Of a DNA stretch of 64,000 bases, positions 35,945-44,882 are shown in pieces; the first letter of the stretch is position 1, and each line of letters opens with the position of its first letter. A program made the translations under genes and the position numbers. The notes under the pieces are model-generated. The model made no database searches and had not been told where the DNA came from. It was given only the letters and a program-made list of their open reading frames with translations. The stretch spans positions 62,001 through 126,000 of the forward strand of contig JAAFJA010000005.1 in assembly GCA_013298765.1 (NCBI GenBank), read 5' to 3'. Source of the stretch: Betaproteobacteria bacterium (GTDB lineage: Bacteria > Pseudomonadota > Gammaproteobacteria > Burkholderiales > Casimicrobiaceae).

Positions 35945-36292
35945 ATGGGCTGGTTCTCAAAAAAAGACGAAGGTTTTTTCCTCGCAACGACGACGCCCGC
36001 TGACATGCCCTCAAGCGCTTATCTCGGCGTTGTGAATGGGGAAGCGATCATTGGCGCGAACATCTTTCGCGATATGTTTTCTTCGGTTCGTGATGTGGTG
36101 GGCGGACGTGCGGGCGGCTACGAGCGTTCGCTCAAAAGTGCGCGCGATGCCGCGCTCGAAGACATGATCGAAGCTGCCAAAGAGTTGGGTGCAAACGGCA
36201 TCATCGGCATCGATTTTGATTACGAAGTGCTCGGTGAAACCAACGGCATGATGATGGTTGCGGTTTCCGGCACCGCAGTGAAAATTGGCTGA
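35945..36292 (+). CDS. YbjQ family protein (UPF0145, DUF74)
   Basis: 115 residues, small pentameric beta/alpha protein family sometimes labelled heavy-metal binding, though its function is not established. Shows [18 protein letters not shown], the [18 protein letters not shown] motif and [13 protein letters not shown]. It follows yebC after 21 bases and is probably co-transcribed with it. Confidence 0.92.
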   Translation: MGWFSKKDEGFFLATTTPADMPSSAYLGVVNGEAIIGANIFRDMFSSVRDVVGGRAGGYERSLKSARDAALEDMIEAAKELGANGIIGIDFDYEVLGETNGMMMVAVSGTAVKIG

Positions 36293-36433
36293 AATATGTC
36301 TGCGGCGATCAATCGCCGCGCTGGGCGATGCGTTGCGTGGAAATCCATATGTCCGCATCACTCGCGTTCTGCTCAATCGTCCTGGCGACGGTTTTGAGCC
36401 TATTTCCGATTTGACTCGACGCGTATCGTCTTC

Positions 36434-36982
36434 ATGCCCGAAGCGCGCTTAATCCTCGGCATTGATCCCGGCCTTCGCGCCACGGGGTTCGGCCTCATCC
36501 AATCGAGCGGATCGAAGCTCGCCTATGTCGCAAGCGGCTGCATCCGCTCGAATTCCGACGACACGCTTCCCGAGCGCTTGCGTACACTAGCCACCGATAT
36601 TCAATCGATCATTGGCCATCACCATCCCGATGATGTGGCGGTAGAAAAGGTGTTTGTAAACGTGAATCCACAATCCACCTTGCTGCTGGGGCAGGCGCGC
36701 GGCGCGGTGATTACGGCGGCGGTGCTCTGTGATGTCACTGTTTACGAATACACCGCGCTGCAAGTGAAACAAGCCGTGGTCGGGCATGGCAAAGCGGCAA
36801 AAGAGCAGGTGCAGGAAATGGTGAAGCGCCTACTTCGTCTGAACGCGACGCCGCAGGCAGATGCGGCCGACGCGCTGGCCACTGCGATCACCCACGCACA
36901 TGCCCGCCAAGGTTTGGGCGCGGTGGCGAGCGAGCTGTTAGCGAGCAAGAAAGTACGTCAGCGCGGCGGACGACTTATCTAA
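36434..36982 (+). CDS. ruvC: Holliday junction endonuclease RuvC
   Basis: 182 residues. Resolves Holliday junctions with RuvAB. The four acidic catalytic residues are visible in [24 protein letters not shown] and [16 protein letters not shown]. Normally followed directly by ruvA, but an ECF sigma cassette flanked by R2 repeats intervenes here. Confidence 0.97.
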   Translation: MPEARLILGIDPGLRATGFGLIQSSGSKLAYVASGCIRSNSDDTLPERLRTLATDIQSIIGHHHPDDVAVEKVFVNVNPQSTLLLGQARGAVITAAVLCDVTVYEYTALQVKQAVVGHGKAAKEQVQEMVKRLLRLNATPQADAADALATAITHAHARQGLGAVASELLASKKVRQRGGRLI

Positions 36983-36987
36983 AAATT

Positions 36988-37091
36988 CACGCTAGCCCAT
37001 ATTTATCAGGGGCTAAACTACATAAATTTCGTTATTGATTTTCGTTCGATCTTCTTTCTAGTCCCGATCAAATAGACATTTAACGTGGAAA
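36988..37091. repeat. AT-rich MITE-like element, family R2 (best copy)
   Basis: 104 bases. The left end starts CACGCTAGCCCATATTTATC with a TAGCCC/GGGCTA dyad; the right end runs TAGTCCCGATCAAATAGACA to ACGTGGAAA. It aligns end to end with the 104-base copy at 56717 (CACGCTAAGCC ... ACGTGGAAA). It begins six bases after the ruvC stop. Confidence 0.65.
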
Positions 37092-37227
37092 GCTAAATAA
37101 AACCCCGTGCCCTCGACGCGCTACTCCCAACGGCATCTGAATCGCCCAAACGTGGCGTGCGTTCCGCGGCTCACAAATTCCCGGCCAAACTGGGAACGAT
37201 TTCCCCACTCAATGAGAATACTGCTCG

Positions 37228-37836
37228 ATGGGGGACAACGACGCACTCAATGACGCGCAGTTGATCGAGCGTTTGCTCGGTCGTGATCGCGCGCGCGCCG
37301 ATCACGCGCTGGAGACCATATACCGCCGTCACGCGAACGCCGTGTTTCGCTACGCCAGCATGATTGCGCCGTCTCCCGAGATCGCGAGCGACGCCATGCA
37401 AGATGCGTTCATCTGGTTTTCAGGCACCGGCGCGTCACGATTCGATCCGTCTCGCGGCTCGATTGCGTCACTTCTTTGCGGCGTCGCACGAAACCATGTG
37501 TTGCGCGCCCAATCAAACGAGGCCCGTTTTGTCTACGCAGAGGATGATCGCGAACTAGATTCGCTTGCGGAAGATGATGCAAGTCTTCCCGACGGTTTCC
37601 AAACGCTCGATTCCCAAGAACGGGAGCGCGCCATCCGCCAAGCGCTCGCAGCGCTCCCGCACGAGTTTCGCGAAGCCGTCGTTTTGGTCGAGTTTGAAGA
37701 GTTTTCGTATGAAGAGGCCGCCGCGATCATTGGCTGCCCGATTGGAACCATTCGCTCGCGACTCAACCGAGCAAAAGCTCGATTGCGTGAGCAACTGGCG
37801 GAACTTTTTTCGCCCGCCGAAAGAAATGCAGTATGA
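37228..37836 (+). CDS. ECF-type RNA polymerase sigma factor
   Basis: 202 residues with two sigma-70 domains. Region 2 is about residues 10-85 (YRRHANAVFRYASMIAPS, then DAMQDAFIWF). Region 4 is about 130-190 (ALAALPHEFREAVVLVEFEE, YEEAAAIIGCPIGTIRSRL). A GGAAC at 37193 followed about 16 bases later by GAGAATA could be an autoregulated ECF -35/-10 pair; this is tentative. It overlaps the next gene by four bases (ATGA), the usual sign of a sigma/anti-sigma pair. Confidence 0.9.
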   Translation: MGDNDALNDAQLIERLLGRDRARADHALETIYRRHANAVFRYASMIAPSPEIASDAMQDAFIWFSGTGASRFDPSRGSIASLLCGVARNHVLRAQSNEARFVYAEDDRELDSLAEDDASLPDGFQTLDSQERERAIRQALAALPHEFREAVVLVEFEEFSYEEAAAIIGCPIGTIRSRLNRAKARLREQLAELFSPAERNAV

Positions 37837-38426
37837 GCCATACGAATGAAACATCCGCGCACTGCGCCTCGCCCAATGTCGGCGATGCGCTGGCTGAGTT
37901 TCGCGGGCACTACCAGTCGCAATCAGCGCCCCCAGCGCTCGAGGCAACGGTGCTCGCCCAGATGCGCGCTGCGCGTGAGCGAGCAAGCGCCGAATCGCGC
38001 CTCGCGGCGGGCGGTGCAGTGGATTCGTCGGTATCGATGATCGGGCGCGTCGGACAAGTCGGGGGGCGGCTTTGGCAGCAGATCAGTTCACGCTGGTGGA
38101 GCTCTGCATTGGTGGGCTCGCTAGCAACCGTATTGCTCGCCACCGCAAGTTCGCCGCTTTGGGTGAATTATTTGCGCGAAAGCGTTGAAGTGGCGACACC
38201 CTTCATGCTGGTGAACGAGCCGCGTTCGCGCGAGTTGGATGTGTCGCAGATGCTGCGCGTGAACGTAACGCGCGAAGCGATGCTTGATTTCGGAATTCCG
38301 GTGCCGCCAGAGCGATTGAGTGAACAGGTAAAGGCGGAGATGTTGATGGGTGGTCAGGGCGAAGTGCTTGCGGTTCGATTTGTTGAGCCGGAAAAGAAGC
38401 AGCGCTGGCGCTGGCAGATGTATTGA
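37833..38426 (+). CDS. Single-pass membrane protein, probable anti-sigma factor
   Basis: 197 residues with no named family recognised. A cytoplasmic N-terminal part of about 85 residues is followed by one membrane segment (WSSALVGSLATVLLATASS) and a periplasmic part of about 85 residues ending in WRWQMY. This layout and the four-base overlap with an ECF sigma gene suggest an anti-sigma factor. No zinc-binding HxxxCxxC motif is present, so it is not a ZAS-type anti-sigma. Confidence 0.72.
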   Translation: MSHTNETSAHCASPNVGDALAEFRGHYQSQSAPPALEATVLAQMRAARERASAESRLAAGGAVDSSVSMIGRVGQVGGRLWQQISSRWWSSALVGSLATVLLATASSPLWVNYLRESVEVATPFMLVNEPRSRELDVSQMLRVNVTREAMLDFGIPVPPERLSEQVKAEMLMGGQGEVLAVRFVEPEKKQRWRWQMY

Positions 38427-38472
38427 CTGGATCGTCTGCGCTCAAGCGCAGGGATGGAATGTGGAGGTTGAA

Positions 38473-39768
38473 ATGCACACAAAATTTTTGAAACTTGATA
38501 AGAGCGTTTTGGCGCTGGCAGTCACTGCCGTTCTGATCAGCCCGCACACGTTTGCGCAATCTCAAAATTCGCAACCCGCCCCGCGTGACGAGTTGCGGCA
38601 ATCGCTGGAAGAGGTCTCGCGTGCGGCCCGCGAAGGCGTCGATGCGGCGCGCAAAGCGTTGCGCTCTGCCAGTGCGGAATTCAAAGCCAAGTCAGCCCAA
38701 ACGCGAGAGACAAAGGGCGATCTTGAAGAAAGTATTCATCGCATCGTCTCGGTGAGTCTCGAATCGGCCTCTGCAGCACTGGATTCGGTGGTGCGCGAGG
38801 TCACGCCTGAAGTGGAGCGCGCAATCGCACAGGTTGATATCAACGAAATACGTGACACCGTGCGTCGCGCCATGGAAGACGCCGAGCGCTCAAGCGGATA
38901 TTCATTCCGCGCATCGACTCGCGATGCGGCAGAGCGCGGCAATCCGTATTCAGCGCGGGAGACGCGCGAGTTCAAACAAACGCTCTCAGAGGGCACAGTC
39001 ATTTCACGCTCCAGCGTTCGTTTACTCGCACGTGATGGCGCAGGTCGCACGCGGCAGGAACTTCGTCAGCCCGACGGCACGTCGCGGGTCTATATCAATG
39101 ATCCGCTCGCCAAACGCGCTTATGTGATTGATCCACAGCGTCGCGCCGCGTGTGTTGCCAAGTTCGACAGCGATTCCATTAACGACTGTTTGAAGCAAAT
39201 GCGAGGCGATTGGACGCCGCTCGGGTTTAGCTTTTCGCCCGGAAGCAATGGCATCCCCATCATGACTGCGAAAGATGATGTGACGTTTAACGTGCGACCC
39301 AACGCAAAGGTCATCGATCTGACCGACAAAGACGGCGCTTGGAGCAGCCGCGGCGGGAGCTTCAGCTACTCCGGTTCCGGCGCGGGTGCAGTTGCTGTTG
39401 CACCGAATGCGGCGAACGGTGCACCAGGTGCTGTCGCGATCGCTGGGCAGCCGCAAAGCGGTCAGTCGTCGCGCGATCTGCGCGTGGTTCGCGAGAAAAG
39501 TACATCGACGTATGAAGGGCTGCGCGTTGAAGTAGACCGCACGATTGAGACGATTCCTGCAGGCTCGATGGGCAACAACCGCCCGATTGAAACCTTGCAT
39601 GAGCGCTTCTTTGCACCCGATATGAAGATGACGGTCTATTCAAAGCGCAGCGATCCGCGAAGCGGCGAGTTCGTCTATCGCATGACGGACATCAAACGAA
39701 GCGAACCCGACGCGAGCCTGTTCAGAATTCCGGCTGGTTTTAGCGAGACGGAAGGCCGGTCGCGTTAG
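38473..39768 (+). CDS. Secreted protein of unknown function in the ECF cassette
   Basis: 431 residues from the ATG at 38473, chosen because GGAGG lies six bases before it and because it starts a signal peptide (MHTKFLKLDKSVLALAV ... TFAQS). The mature protein has an Ala/Glu-rich helical first third, then a beta-rich part with Gly/Ala-rich linkers. It ends with a segment (RFFAPDMKMTVYSKRSDPRS ... SLFRIPAGF) resembling proteins that modify or sense lipoprotein- or lipid-binding beta domains. No family is certain. It is the likely target or sensor partner of the sigma pair upstream. Confidence 0.75.
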   Translation: MHTKFLKLDKSVLALAVTAVLISPHTFAQSQNSQPAPRDELRQSLEEVSRAAREGVDAARKALRSASAEFKAKSAQTRETKGDLEESIHRIVSVSLESASAALDSVVREVTPEVERAIAQVDINEIRDTVRRAMEDAERSSGYSFRASTRDAAERGNPYSARETREFKQTLSEGTVISRSSVRLLARDGAGRTRQELRQPDGTSRVYINDPLAKRAYVIDPQRRAACVAKFDSDSINDCLKQMRGDWTPLGFSFSPGSNGIPIMTAKDDVTFNVRPNAKVIDLTDKDGAWSSRGGSFSYSGSGAGAVAVAPNAANGAPGAVAIAGQPQSGQSSRDLRVVREKSTSTYEGLRVEVDRTIETIPAGSMGNNRPIETLHERFFAPDMKMTVYSKRSDPRSGEFVYRMTDIKRSEPDASLFRIPAGFSETEGRSR

Positions 39769-39812
39769 CTAACGCCGTCGACAGCCCAAAAGCCTTGATA
39801 CTTTACTGATAT

Positions 39813-39840
39813 TCGCTCGATTTAATTGGGCGTACGTTGC
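39813..39840. repeat. Half-copy of AT-rich R2 element end
   Basis: TCGCTCGATTTAATTGGGCG followed by TACGTTGC matches the right end of R2 elements (compare 56796-56816). A clear left end was not found. Together with the copy at 36988 it brackets the ECF cassette. Confidence 0.4.
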
Positions 39841-39880
39841 CAAAAGCGACGATAACGAGATACGATAAACGACACCCCTC

Positions 39881-39908
39881 GGCCCGATGCATTCGGGCCT
39901 TCTTTTTT
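39881..39908 (+). terminator. Rho-independent terminator after the ECF cassette
   Basis: Stem GGCCCGA/TCGGGCC with a five-base loop, then TTCTTTTTT. It lies 112 bases after the secreted protein gene. Confidence 0.8.
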
Positions 39909-40059
39909 GTGGTTACTACGCGTAAATTGCTCGCGATCCGTGTGCGCGCAGCGCGCGTGCCAAGCGCCCGAGCGCTTTCGCGAGTCTCCGCAGCGCTTTC
40001 GCGAGCATCACTGGCTTCGTAAGGTTAAATAGCTCATCGAAGCTTATGAGTTTGCCCGC

Positions 40060-40653
40060 ATGATTGGTCGTCTCACCGGAACCTTAGTCGCGAAGAATCC
40101 GCCCCAAATCACGCTCGATGTCGGTGGCGTCGGCTACGAGCTTGATGTCCCAATGAGCACGTTCTACTCGCTGCCGGCGACGGGGCAGAAGCTCCAGCTC
40201 GTCACGCACTACGTCGTGCGCGAGGACGCGCATCTCCTATTCGGATTCGCGACCGAAGAGGAGCGCGCCGCGTTTCGCCAACTCATCAAAGTGACCGGTA
40301 TCGGGCCGAAAGTGGGGCTCGCTGTTCTCTCAGGCCTGACGGTTGCCGAACTCAATCAAGCCGTCGTGATGCAGGATGTAAAGCGCCTTACCCGCGTTCC
40401 TGGCATCGGCAACAAAACGGCGGAGCGCTTGCTACTGGAATTGCGCGGCAAGGTGGTCGCGGCGGGCGTGAGCGGTGCCGCAAACTCGGCGGGCGGAGTA
40501 AATGCCTCATCGCCCGCAAACGATGTAGTCAATGCACTGCTCGCGCTCGGCTATAGCGATAAAGAAGCCGCTACCGCATGTCGCGATCTCGCCCCCGATT
40601 TGCCGATCAATGATGCGATTCGCGCGGCGTTGAAGGTGTTGTCGAAGAAGTAG
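40060..40653 (+). CDS. ruvA: Holliday junction helicase subunit RuvA
   Basis: 197 residues. Binds the junction and loads RuvB. It has [20 protein letters not shown], the helix-hairpin-helix pair around [16 protein letters not shown] and [17 protein letters not shown], and a C-terminal RuvB-contact domain ([16 protein letters not shown]). ruvB follows after 69 bases. Confidence 0.98.
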   Translation: MIGRLTGTLVAKNPPQITLDVGGVGYELDVPMSTFYSLPATGQKLQLVTHYVVREDAHLLFGFATEEERAAFRQLIKVTGIGPKVGLAVLSGLTVAELNQAVVMQDVKRLTRVPGIGNKTAERLLLELRGKVVAAGVSGAANSAGGVNASSPANDVVNALLALGYSDKEAATACRDLAPDLPINDAIRAALKVLSKK

Positions 40654-40722
40654 CGAGACGCTCCCAGTTACGGAGCGCAGATTTCTGCAAAGTGCGCTAC
40701 CTCAGCACCCTACAATCGCTTC

Positions 40723-41784
40723 ATGGCCATTCACGACGACGCGCTCGCCTCTCAAGCCGAGCGGATCATTCAACCGAAAAGCGAGAGCACTCAGGAAGAG
40801 GCGCTCGAACGGGCTCTGCGTCCGCGTCAGCTGGATGAATATGTCGGCCAGGAAAAAATTCGCGATCAGCTTTCTATTTTCATCTCGGCTGCTAAATCGC
40901 GCAAAGAGCCGCTTGATCACGTGCTTCTTTTCGGGCCGCCCGGCCTTGGAAAAACAACGCTCTCACACATCATCTCGCGTGAGATGGGTGTGAACATGCA
41001 TCAAACCTCGGGTCCAGTGCTTGAGAAAAAGGGCGATCTCGCCGCGTTACTCACCAATCTTGAACCGAACGACGTGCTCTTTATCGACGAGATTCATCGG
41101 CTCAGCGCCGTGCTCGAAGAAACGCTTTACAGCGCGATGGAAGACTACGCAATCGACATCATGATCGGTGAGGGCCCCGCGGCGCGTTCCGTGAAACTGG
41201 ATTTACCGCCTTTCACGCTGGTGGGTGCAACCACACGCGCTGGCATGTTGACAAACCCGCTGCGCGATCGCTTCGGCATCGTCGCGCGGCTAGAGTTTTA
41301 TTCCGATGCGGAGTTATCTCGTATCGTCACTCGTTCGGCGAATTTGCTCGAAGTCGCGATTGAAAACGAGGGCGCACTCGAAATTGCTAAACGCTCCCGC
41401 GGAACGCCACGCATCGCGAATCGGCTGTTGCGCCGCGTGCGCGACTACGCGGAGGTGAAAGCGAAGGGCCGCGTGAATCGTGATGTCGCCGATGCGGCGC
41501 TCTCGATGCTCGATGTCGATGCAAGCGGGCTAGACGTGATGGATCGAAAGCTGCTCGCGGCGATCCTCGAAAAGTTCTCGGGAGGCCCGGTTGGCGTCGA
41601 CAATCTGGCGGCCGCGATTAGCGAAGAGCGTGAAACGATTGAAGATGTGATTGAGCCATTCTTGATTCAACAAGGCTATGTTCAACGCACCAGTCGCGGA
41701 CGGATCGCGACTGCGCGAGCGTATCGCCATTTCGGAATTGTTCCGCCTGCCGCCATGGGTACGGGCGAATTGTTTACGCAGTAA
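40723..41784 (+). CDS. ruvB: Holliday junction branch-migration ATPase RuvB
   Basis: 353 residues. Hexameric AAA+ motor. Walker A is [14 protein letters not shown], Walker [12 protein letters not shown], and the sensor/arginine-finger region [19 protein letters not shown]; the C-terminal winged helix carries [18 protein letters not shown] box lies only nine bases before the ATG, so a nearly leaderless transcript is possible in addition to read-through from ruvA. Confidence 0.98.
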   Translation: MAIHDDALASQAERIIQPKSESTQEEALERALRPRQLDEYVGQEKIRDQLSIFISAAKSRKEPLDHVLLFGPPGLGKTTLSHIISREMGVNMHQTSGPVLEKKGDLAALLTNLEPNDVLFIDEIHRLSAVLEETLYSAMEDYAIDIMIGEGPAARSVKLDLPPFTLVGATTRAGMLTNPLRDRFGIVARLEFYSDAELSRIVTRSANLLEVAIENEGALEIAKRSRGTPRIANRLLRRVRDYAEVKAKGRVNRDVADAALSMLDVDASGLDVMDRKLLAAILEKFSGGPVGVDNLAAAISEERETIEDVIEPFLIQQGYVQRTSRGRIATARAYRHFGIVPPAAMGTGELFTQ

Positions 41785-41790
41785 TTTGCC

Positions 41791-42285
41791 TTGAGTCAAT
41801 CACGCGTGCCGACTGAAACGTCCTCCCAACCTGGCCCTCGTACCAACGAGGCTGATAGTCGGCGCTTCTCAATTTCAGTGCGCGTTTACTACGAAGATAC
41901 CGATGTTGCGGGCGTCGTTTATTACGCAAACTATCTGCGCTTCATCGAACGTGCGCGCACCGAATGGTTGCGCGATGCGGGTTTCGAACTCGCGCAAATT
42001 CAGAATGAACTTGCGGCGGTGTTCGTAGTGCGCCGTGTGGAGGCGGATTACCACCGACCCGCGCGCTTAGGTGATCTGCTGAGCGTGAGTTGTGAGCCCA
42101 TCGAAGTAGGCCGCGCGCGTTTGATTGTTCGTCAGCGTGTCGAGAAAAACGGCGAACTCTTGTTTGCCGCAGTAGTCACATTGGCATACATCGCTGCGGA
42201 TCTATCCGGGCCACGCGCCATGCCACCCGCGATGCGTGCAGCGATGCTCGTGCGTAGCGAGACGGAAAAAGTACTAAAGCAATGA
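41791..42285 (+). CDS. ybgC: Acyl-CoA thioesterase YbgC
   Basis: 164 residues. Hot-dog fold thioesterase of the Tol-Pal operon. The catalytic Asp region is VYYEDTDVAGVVYYANYLRF, followed by ERARTEWLRDAGF. It starts at TTG 41791 or possibly at a GTG at 41806; the first 25 residues are not conserved. It overlaps tolQ by four bases, so it belongs to the tol operon. Confidence 0.93.
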   Translation: MSQSRVPTETSSQPGPRTNEADSRRFSISVRVYYEDTDVAGVVYYANYLRFIERARTEWLRDAGFELAQIQNELAAVFVVRRVEADYHRPARLGDLLSVSCEPIEVGRARLIVRQRVEKNGELLFAAVVTLAYIAADLSGPRAMPPAMRAAMLVRSETEKVLKQ

Positions 42286-42956
42286 AACCCACCGCTGATC
42301 TTTCGTTTATCCACCTCATTGCGAGCGCCAGCTTGCTCGTGCAGCTCGTGATGCTGTTGCTGGTGATGCTCTCGCTCTGGTCGTGGTGGTTGATCTTTTA
42401 CAAAGGCGGTGTGCTCAACGCGGCGAAGCGAAAGAACACCAGTTTCGACGAGACGTTTTGGGGCGGTGCTGACCTGAACCAATTGTTCCAGCGAGTGCAA
42501 GCGGACAAAGCAGCTCACGGCCCGCAAGCCGAGGTTTTCGCTGCGGGATTTCGCGAATTCATTAAACAGAAGAAACTCGCGAGTACGAGCAAAGAGGCGA
42601 TTGTTGACGGCACGCGCCGCGCGCTCAAGGTAGCAATTCAGCGCGAGATGGATGGACTTGAGCATCAGTTGCCGGGCCTGGCTACCGTTGCCAGCGTGAG
42701 CCCCTACATCGGGCTTTTGGGTACGGTGTGGGGCATCATGAATTCGTTTCGTGGCTTGGCAAGCGTGGGCCAGGCAACGCTCGCGCAGGTAGCGCCAGGC
42801 ATCGCCGAAGCACTCATCGCTACTGCAATCGGATTATTTGCTGCGATCCCCGCAGTAGTGGCCTACAACCGCTTTCAGGCGGAGCTTGATCGGATTAACG
42901 TGCAACTCGAGACCTTTGCCGAAGAGTTTTTGAACATTCTTCAACGTCAAGCGTAA
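42282..42956 (+). CDS. tolQ: Tol-Pal system proton channel subunit TolQ
   Basis: 224 residues with three membrane segments: an N-terminal one (LVQLVMLLLVMLSLWSWWL), then GLLGTVWGIMNSFRGL and ALIATAIGLFAAIPAVVAYN. It is a MotA/TolQ/ExbB-type proton channel with TolR. An ATGA overlap joins it to ybgC, and tolR follows after 21 bases. Confidence 0.97.
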   Translation: MKPTADLSFIHLIASASLLVQLVMLLLVMLSLWSWWLIFYKGGVLNAAKRKNTSFDETFWGGADLNQLFQRVQADKAAHGPQAEVFAAGFREFIKQKKLASTSKEAIVDGTRRALKVAIQREMDGLEHQLPGLATVASVSPYIGLLGTVWGIMNSFRGLASVGQATLAQVAPGIAEALIATAIGLFAAIPAVVAYNRFQAELDRINVQLETFAEEFLNILQRQA

Positions 42957-42977
42957 GCCGCGCGGAGCATCACGACT

Positions 42978-43373
42978 ATGCGCCATCGCAAACTCATGAA
43001 TCAGATTAACGTCGTGCCTTTCATCGATGTGATGTTGGTGCTTTTGATCGTGTTCATGATCGCCACCCCTTCCATGCGCACTGGCGAAATTGAGCTTCCG
43101 AGCGTTGGGCAAGCGCTTACGCCGACGCAAGGTGATCCTATTGAAGTGGTGATTCGCGCAAACGGCAACCTTAGCGTGCGCGAAGGCGGCGACGGGAGAT
43201 TAAATCGCGACGCTGCCGTGCGCCGAATTCAAGAGCTTCAGCGCGGCCGAGATCGTCCGGTGGTCATCGCGGCGGATCGCGCGGTGCGCTACGAAGAGGT
43301 GGTGAATCTGCTCGGCGCGTTGCATGCGGCGGGTGTAAAGCGCGTGGGGCTTGCTGCGCGCGAAGGTAGCTGA
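42978..43373 (+). CDS. tolR: Tol-Pal system protein TolR
   Basis: 131 residues. One membrane segment carries the protonatable Asp (NVVPFIDVMLVLLIVFMIA), followed by a periplasmic ExbD/TolR domain (VVIAADRAVRYEEVVNLLGA). Works with TolQ to energise TolA. Confidence 0.97.
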   Translation: MRHRKLMNQINVVPFIDVMLVLLIVFMIATPSMRTGEIELPSVGQALTPTQGDPIEVVIRANGNLSVREGGDGRLNRDAAVRRIQELQRGRDRPVVIAADRAVRYEEVVNLLGALHAAGVKRVGLAAREGS

Positions 43374-43390
43374 TTCGGGATGAATTCGCT

Positions 43391-44275
43391 GTGAGCACGC
43401 CGAGCAAAACCCGCGCGTGGATCGGTGCAATCGTCGTGCACGTCGTTTTAATCGGCGCGCTTGTGTTCTCGCTGCGCTGGAAACAAGAAGCGCCTCCAGT
43501 GGTCACGGTAGACCTGGTGACACCGACGTCGATCACGCCTCCGAGCCCGACGCCCGCGCCTGCGCCACCACCGCCTCCACCTCCGCCACCGCCCTCGCAG
43601 CCGAGCCCGCCGCCTGCTGTGAAGCCAACACCTAGTCCACCCTCACCCCAAGTACAGCGGGGTGATATAGAGAAAAAGAAAGAAGAAGAAAAAAAGAAAA
43701 AAGAGCTTGATGCCCAAGAAAAGAAAAGGCTAGAGACTGAACGCCAAGCGAAAGAGCTGCAGCAACGTAAAGACGCCGAGAAGAAGCAAGTTGAGGCCCG
43801 TGCGAAAGAGCTTGCCGACGCAAAAGCGAGAGCGACGAAAGAGCAGCAAGAGCAAAAGCAGCGTGACGAACGCGCCACTCGTGAACGTGAACTCGCGGAG
43901 AAAGCCGCGCGCGAAGCGGATGAGCGTAAAGCACAACAAATCGCGGCTCAGCAAGCGGCAGAGCGCAGCGCTCGCGAGGCCGCGCAGCGCGCGCGAGCCA
44001 AAGCCGAAGGCGACTGGGTGGGCAAGATTCGCGGCAAGATTCGCGGCAATATCGTGCTGGCGACCGAGCCCGCCGGTAACCCAGAAGCCGTATTCGACGT
44101 TAATCTGTTGCCGACGGGTGAAGTGTTGGACGCGCGCCTTCTGCGTTCGAGCGGCAATCCCGCATACGATCAGGCGGTCGAGCGGGCTATTTTGAAGTCC
44201 TCACCCTTTCCGAAACCGGATCAGGCCGATGTATTTCAGCGCCGACTCACGCTACGATTCCGCCCTGTTGAGTGA
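43391..44275 (+). CDS. tolA: Tol-Pal system protein TolA
   Basis: 294 residues. The N-terminal membrane anchor (IGAIVVHVVLIGALVFSL) is followed by a Pro-rich stretch and a long charged coiled coil of about 110 residues rich in Lys, Glu and Ala. The C-terminal TolA/TonB-type domain (WVGKIRGKIRGNIV ... AVERAILKSSPFPKP) contacts Pal/TolB. It starts at GTG. tolB and pal, which usually follow, are not present in this window. Confidence 0.95.
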   Translation: MSTPSKTRAWIGAIVVHVVLIGALVFSLRWKQEAPPVVTVDLVTPTSITPPSPTPAPAPPPPPPPPPPSQPSPPPAVKPTPSPPSPQVQRGDIEKKKEEEKKKKELDAQEKKRLETERQAKELQQRKDAEKKQVEARAKELADAKARATKEQQEQKQRDERATRERELAEKAAREADERKAQQIAAQQAAERSAREAAQRARAKAEGDWVGKIRGKIRGNIVLATEPAGNPEAVFDVNLLPTGEVLDARLLRSSGNPAYDQAVERAILKSSPFPKPDQADVFQRRLTLRFRPVE

Positions 44276-44353
44276 TTTCGACGCGTCTGTTTGTAAGCCG
44301 ATTCGCGTTAGCAGCGAACCGATATGGCGAGTCTTTGAGTGAAGGGGCCGGAG

Positions 44354-44686
44354 ATGAACAGTGTGCCACCTGCGCATATGAAATTTGAGCGCTTTGCCGA
44401 CTTCTACCCGTTTTATCTCGGCGAACACCGAAACCCGACGTGCCGCGTGCTGCATTTCATTGGCACATCCATCGGGTTGACCTGCCTCGTTGTTGGCATT
44501 CTCACTCGCACCTGGTGGCTGCTTCCCGCGGGCATTGTTCAAGGTTATGCCTGGGCTTGGATCGGGCATTTTGGTTTTGAGAAAAACAAGCCTGCAAGCT
44601 TCAAGCAACCGCTTTATTCATTCATGGGTGATTGGGTGATGTGGTTTCAGCTGCTGACCGGAAAGATTAAGTTTCAACAGAAGTAA
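44354..44686 (+). CDS. DUF962 (Mpo1-like) membrane protein
   Basis: 110 residues. The family includes yeast Mpo1, a dioxygenase in fatty-acid alpha-oxidation; the bacterial role is unproven. Seen: FADFYPFYLGEHRNPTCRVL, a hydrophobic pair (LTCLVVGILTRTWWLLPAG), WIGHFGFEKNKPASFK and a closing WVMWFQLLTGKI, with the conserved His residues. The ATG at 44354 has AAGGGG six bases upstream; an upstream GTG at 44339 is also open. It sits where tolB would be expected. Confidence 0.88.
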   Translation: MNSVPPAHMKFERFADFYPFYLGEHRNPTCRVLHFIGTSIGLTCLVVGILTRTWWLLPAGIVQGYAWAWIGHFGFEKNKPASFKQPLYSFMGDWVMWFQLLTGKIKFQQK

Positions 44687-44882
44687 AGACGTATCCTGCA
44701 TTGTCAGCGTCATTCGGCGCAGGTTCGGCTGACTTCGCGAAGTCTCGTCCGGTATCGTTGCGAGCGGCTCACGGCAGGCTTATTGCCTGCGCTCCGCGCC
44801 TGCATCGCATCGGCCGCCGCACCTCAATTCTGAAGCTTGCCGTATCTAAACCTGAGCCGCTTCGCTCGGCGAAATAGAGCTG
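44687..44882. other. Short gap with a small hairpin
   Basis: 196 bases between the converging DUF962 and DUF455 genes. It holds one small hairpin, GCAGGC-TTATT-GCCTGC (about 44774-44790), without a T tract, and nothing else recognisable. Confidence 0.4.

Noticed and set aside
39837-40022. 61-codon frame before ruvA
   Set aside because: It is built on a terminator hairpin and a GCGCTTTCGCGAG direct repeat, with unlikely composition.
43560-43640. Pro-codon-rich tract in tolA, considered as a simple-sequence repeat of interest
   Set aside because: A Pro-rich linker is normal in TolA/TonB proteins.
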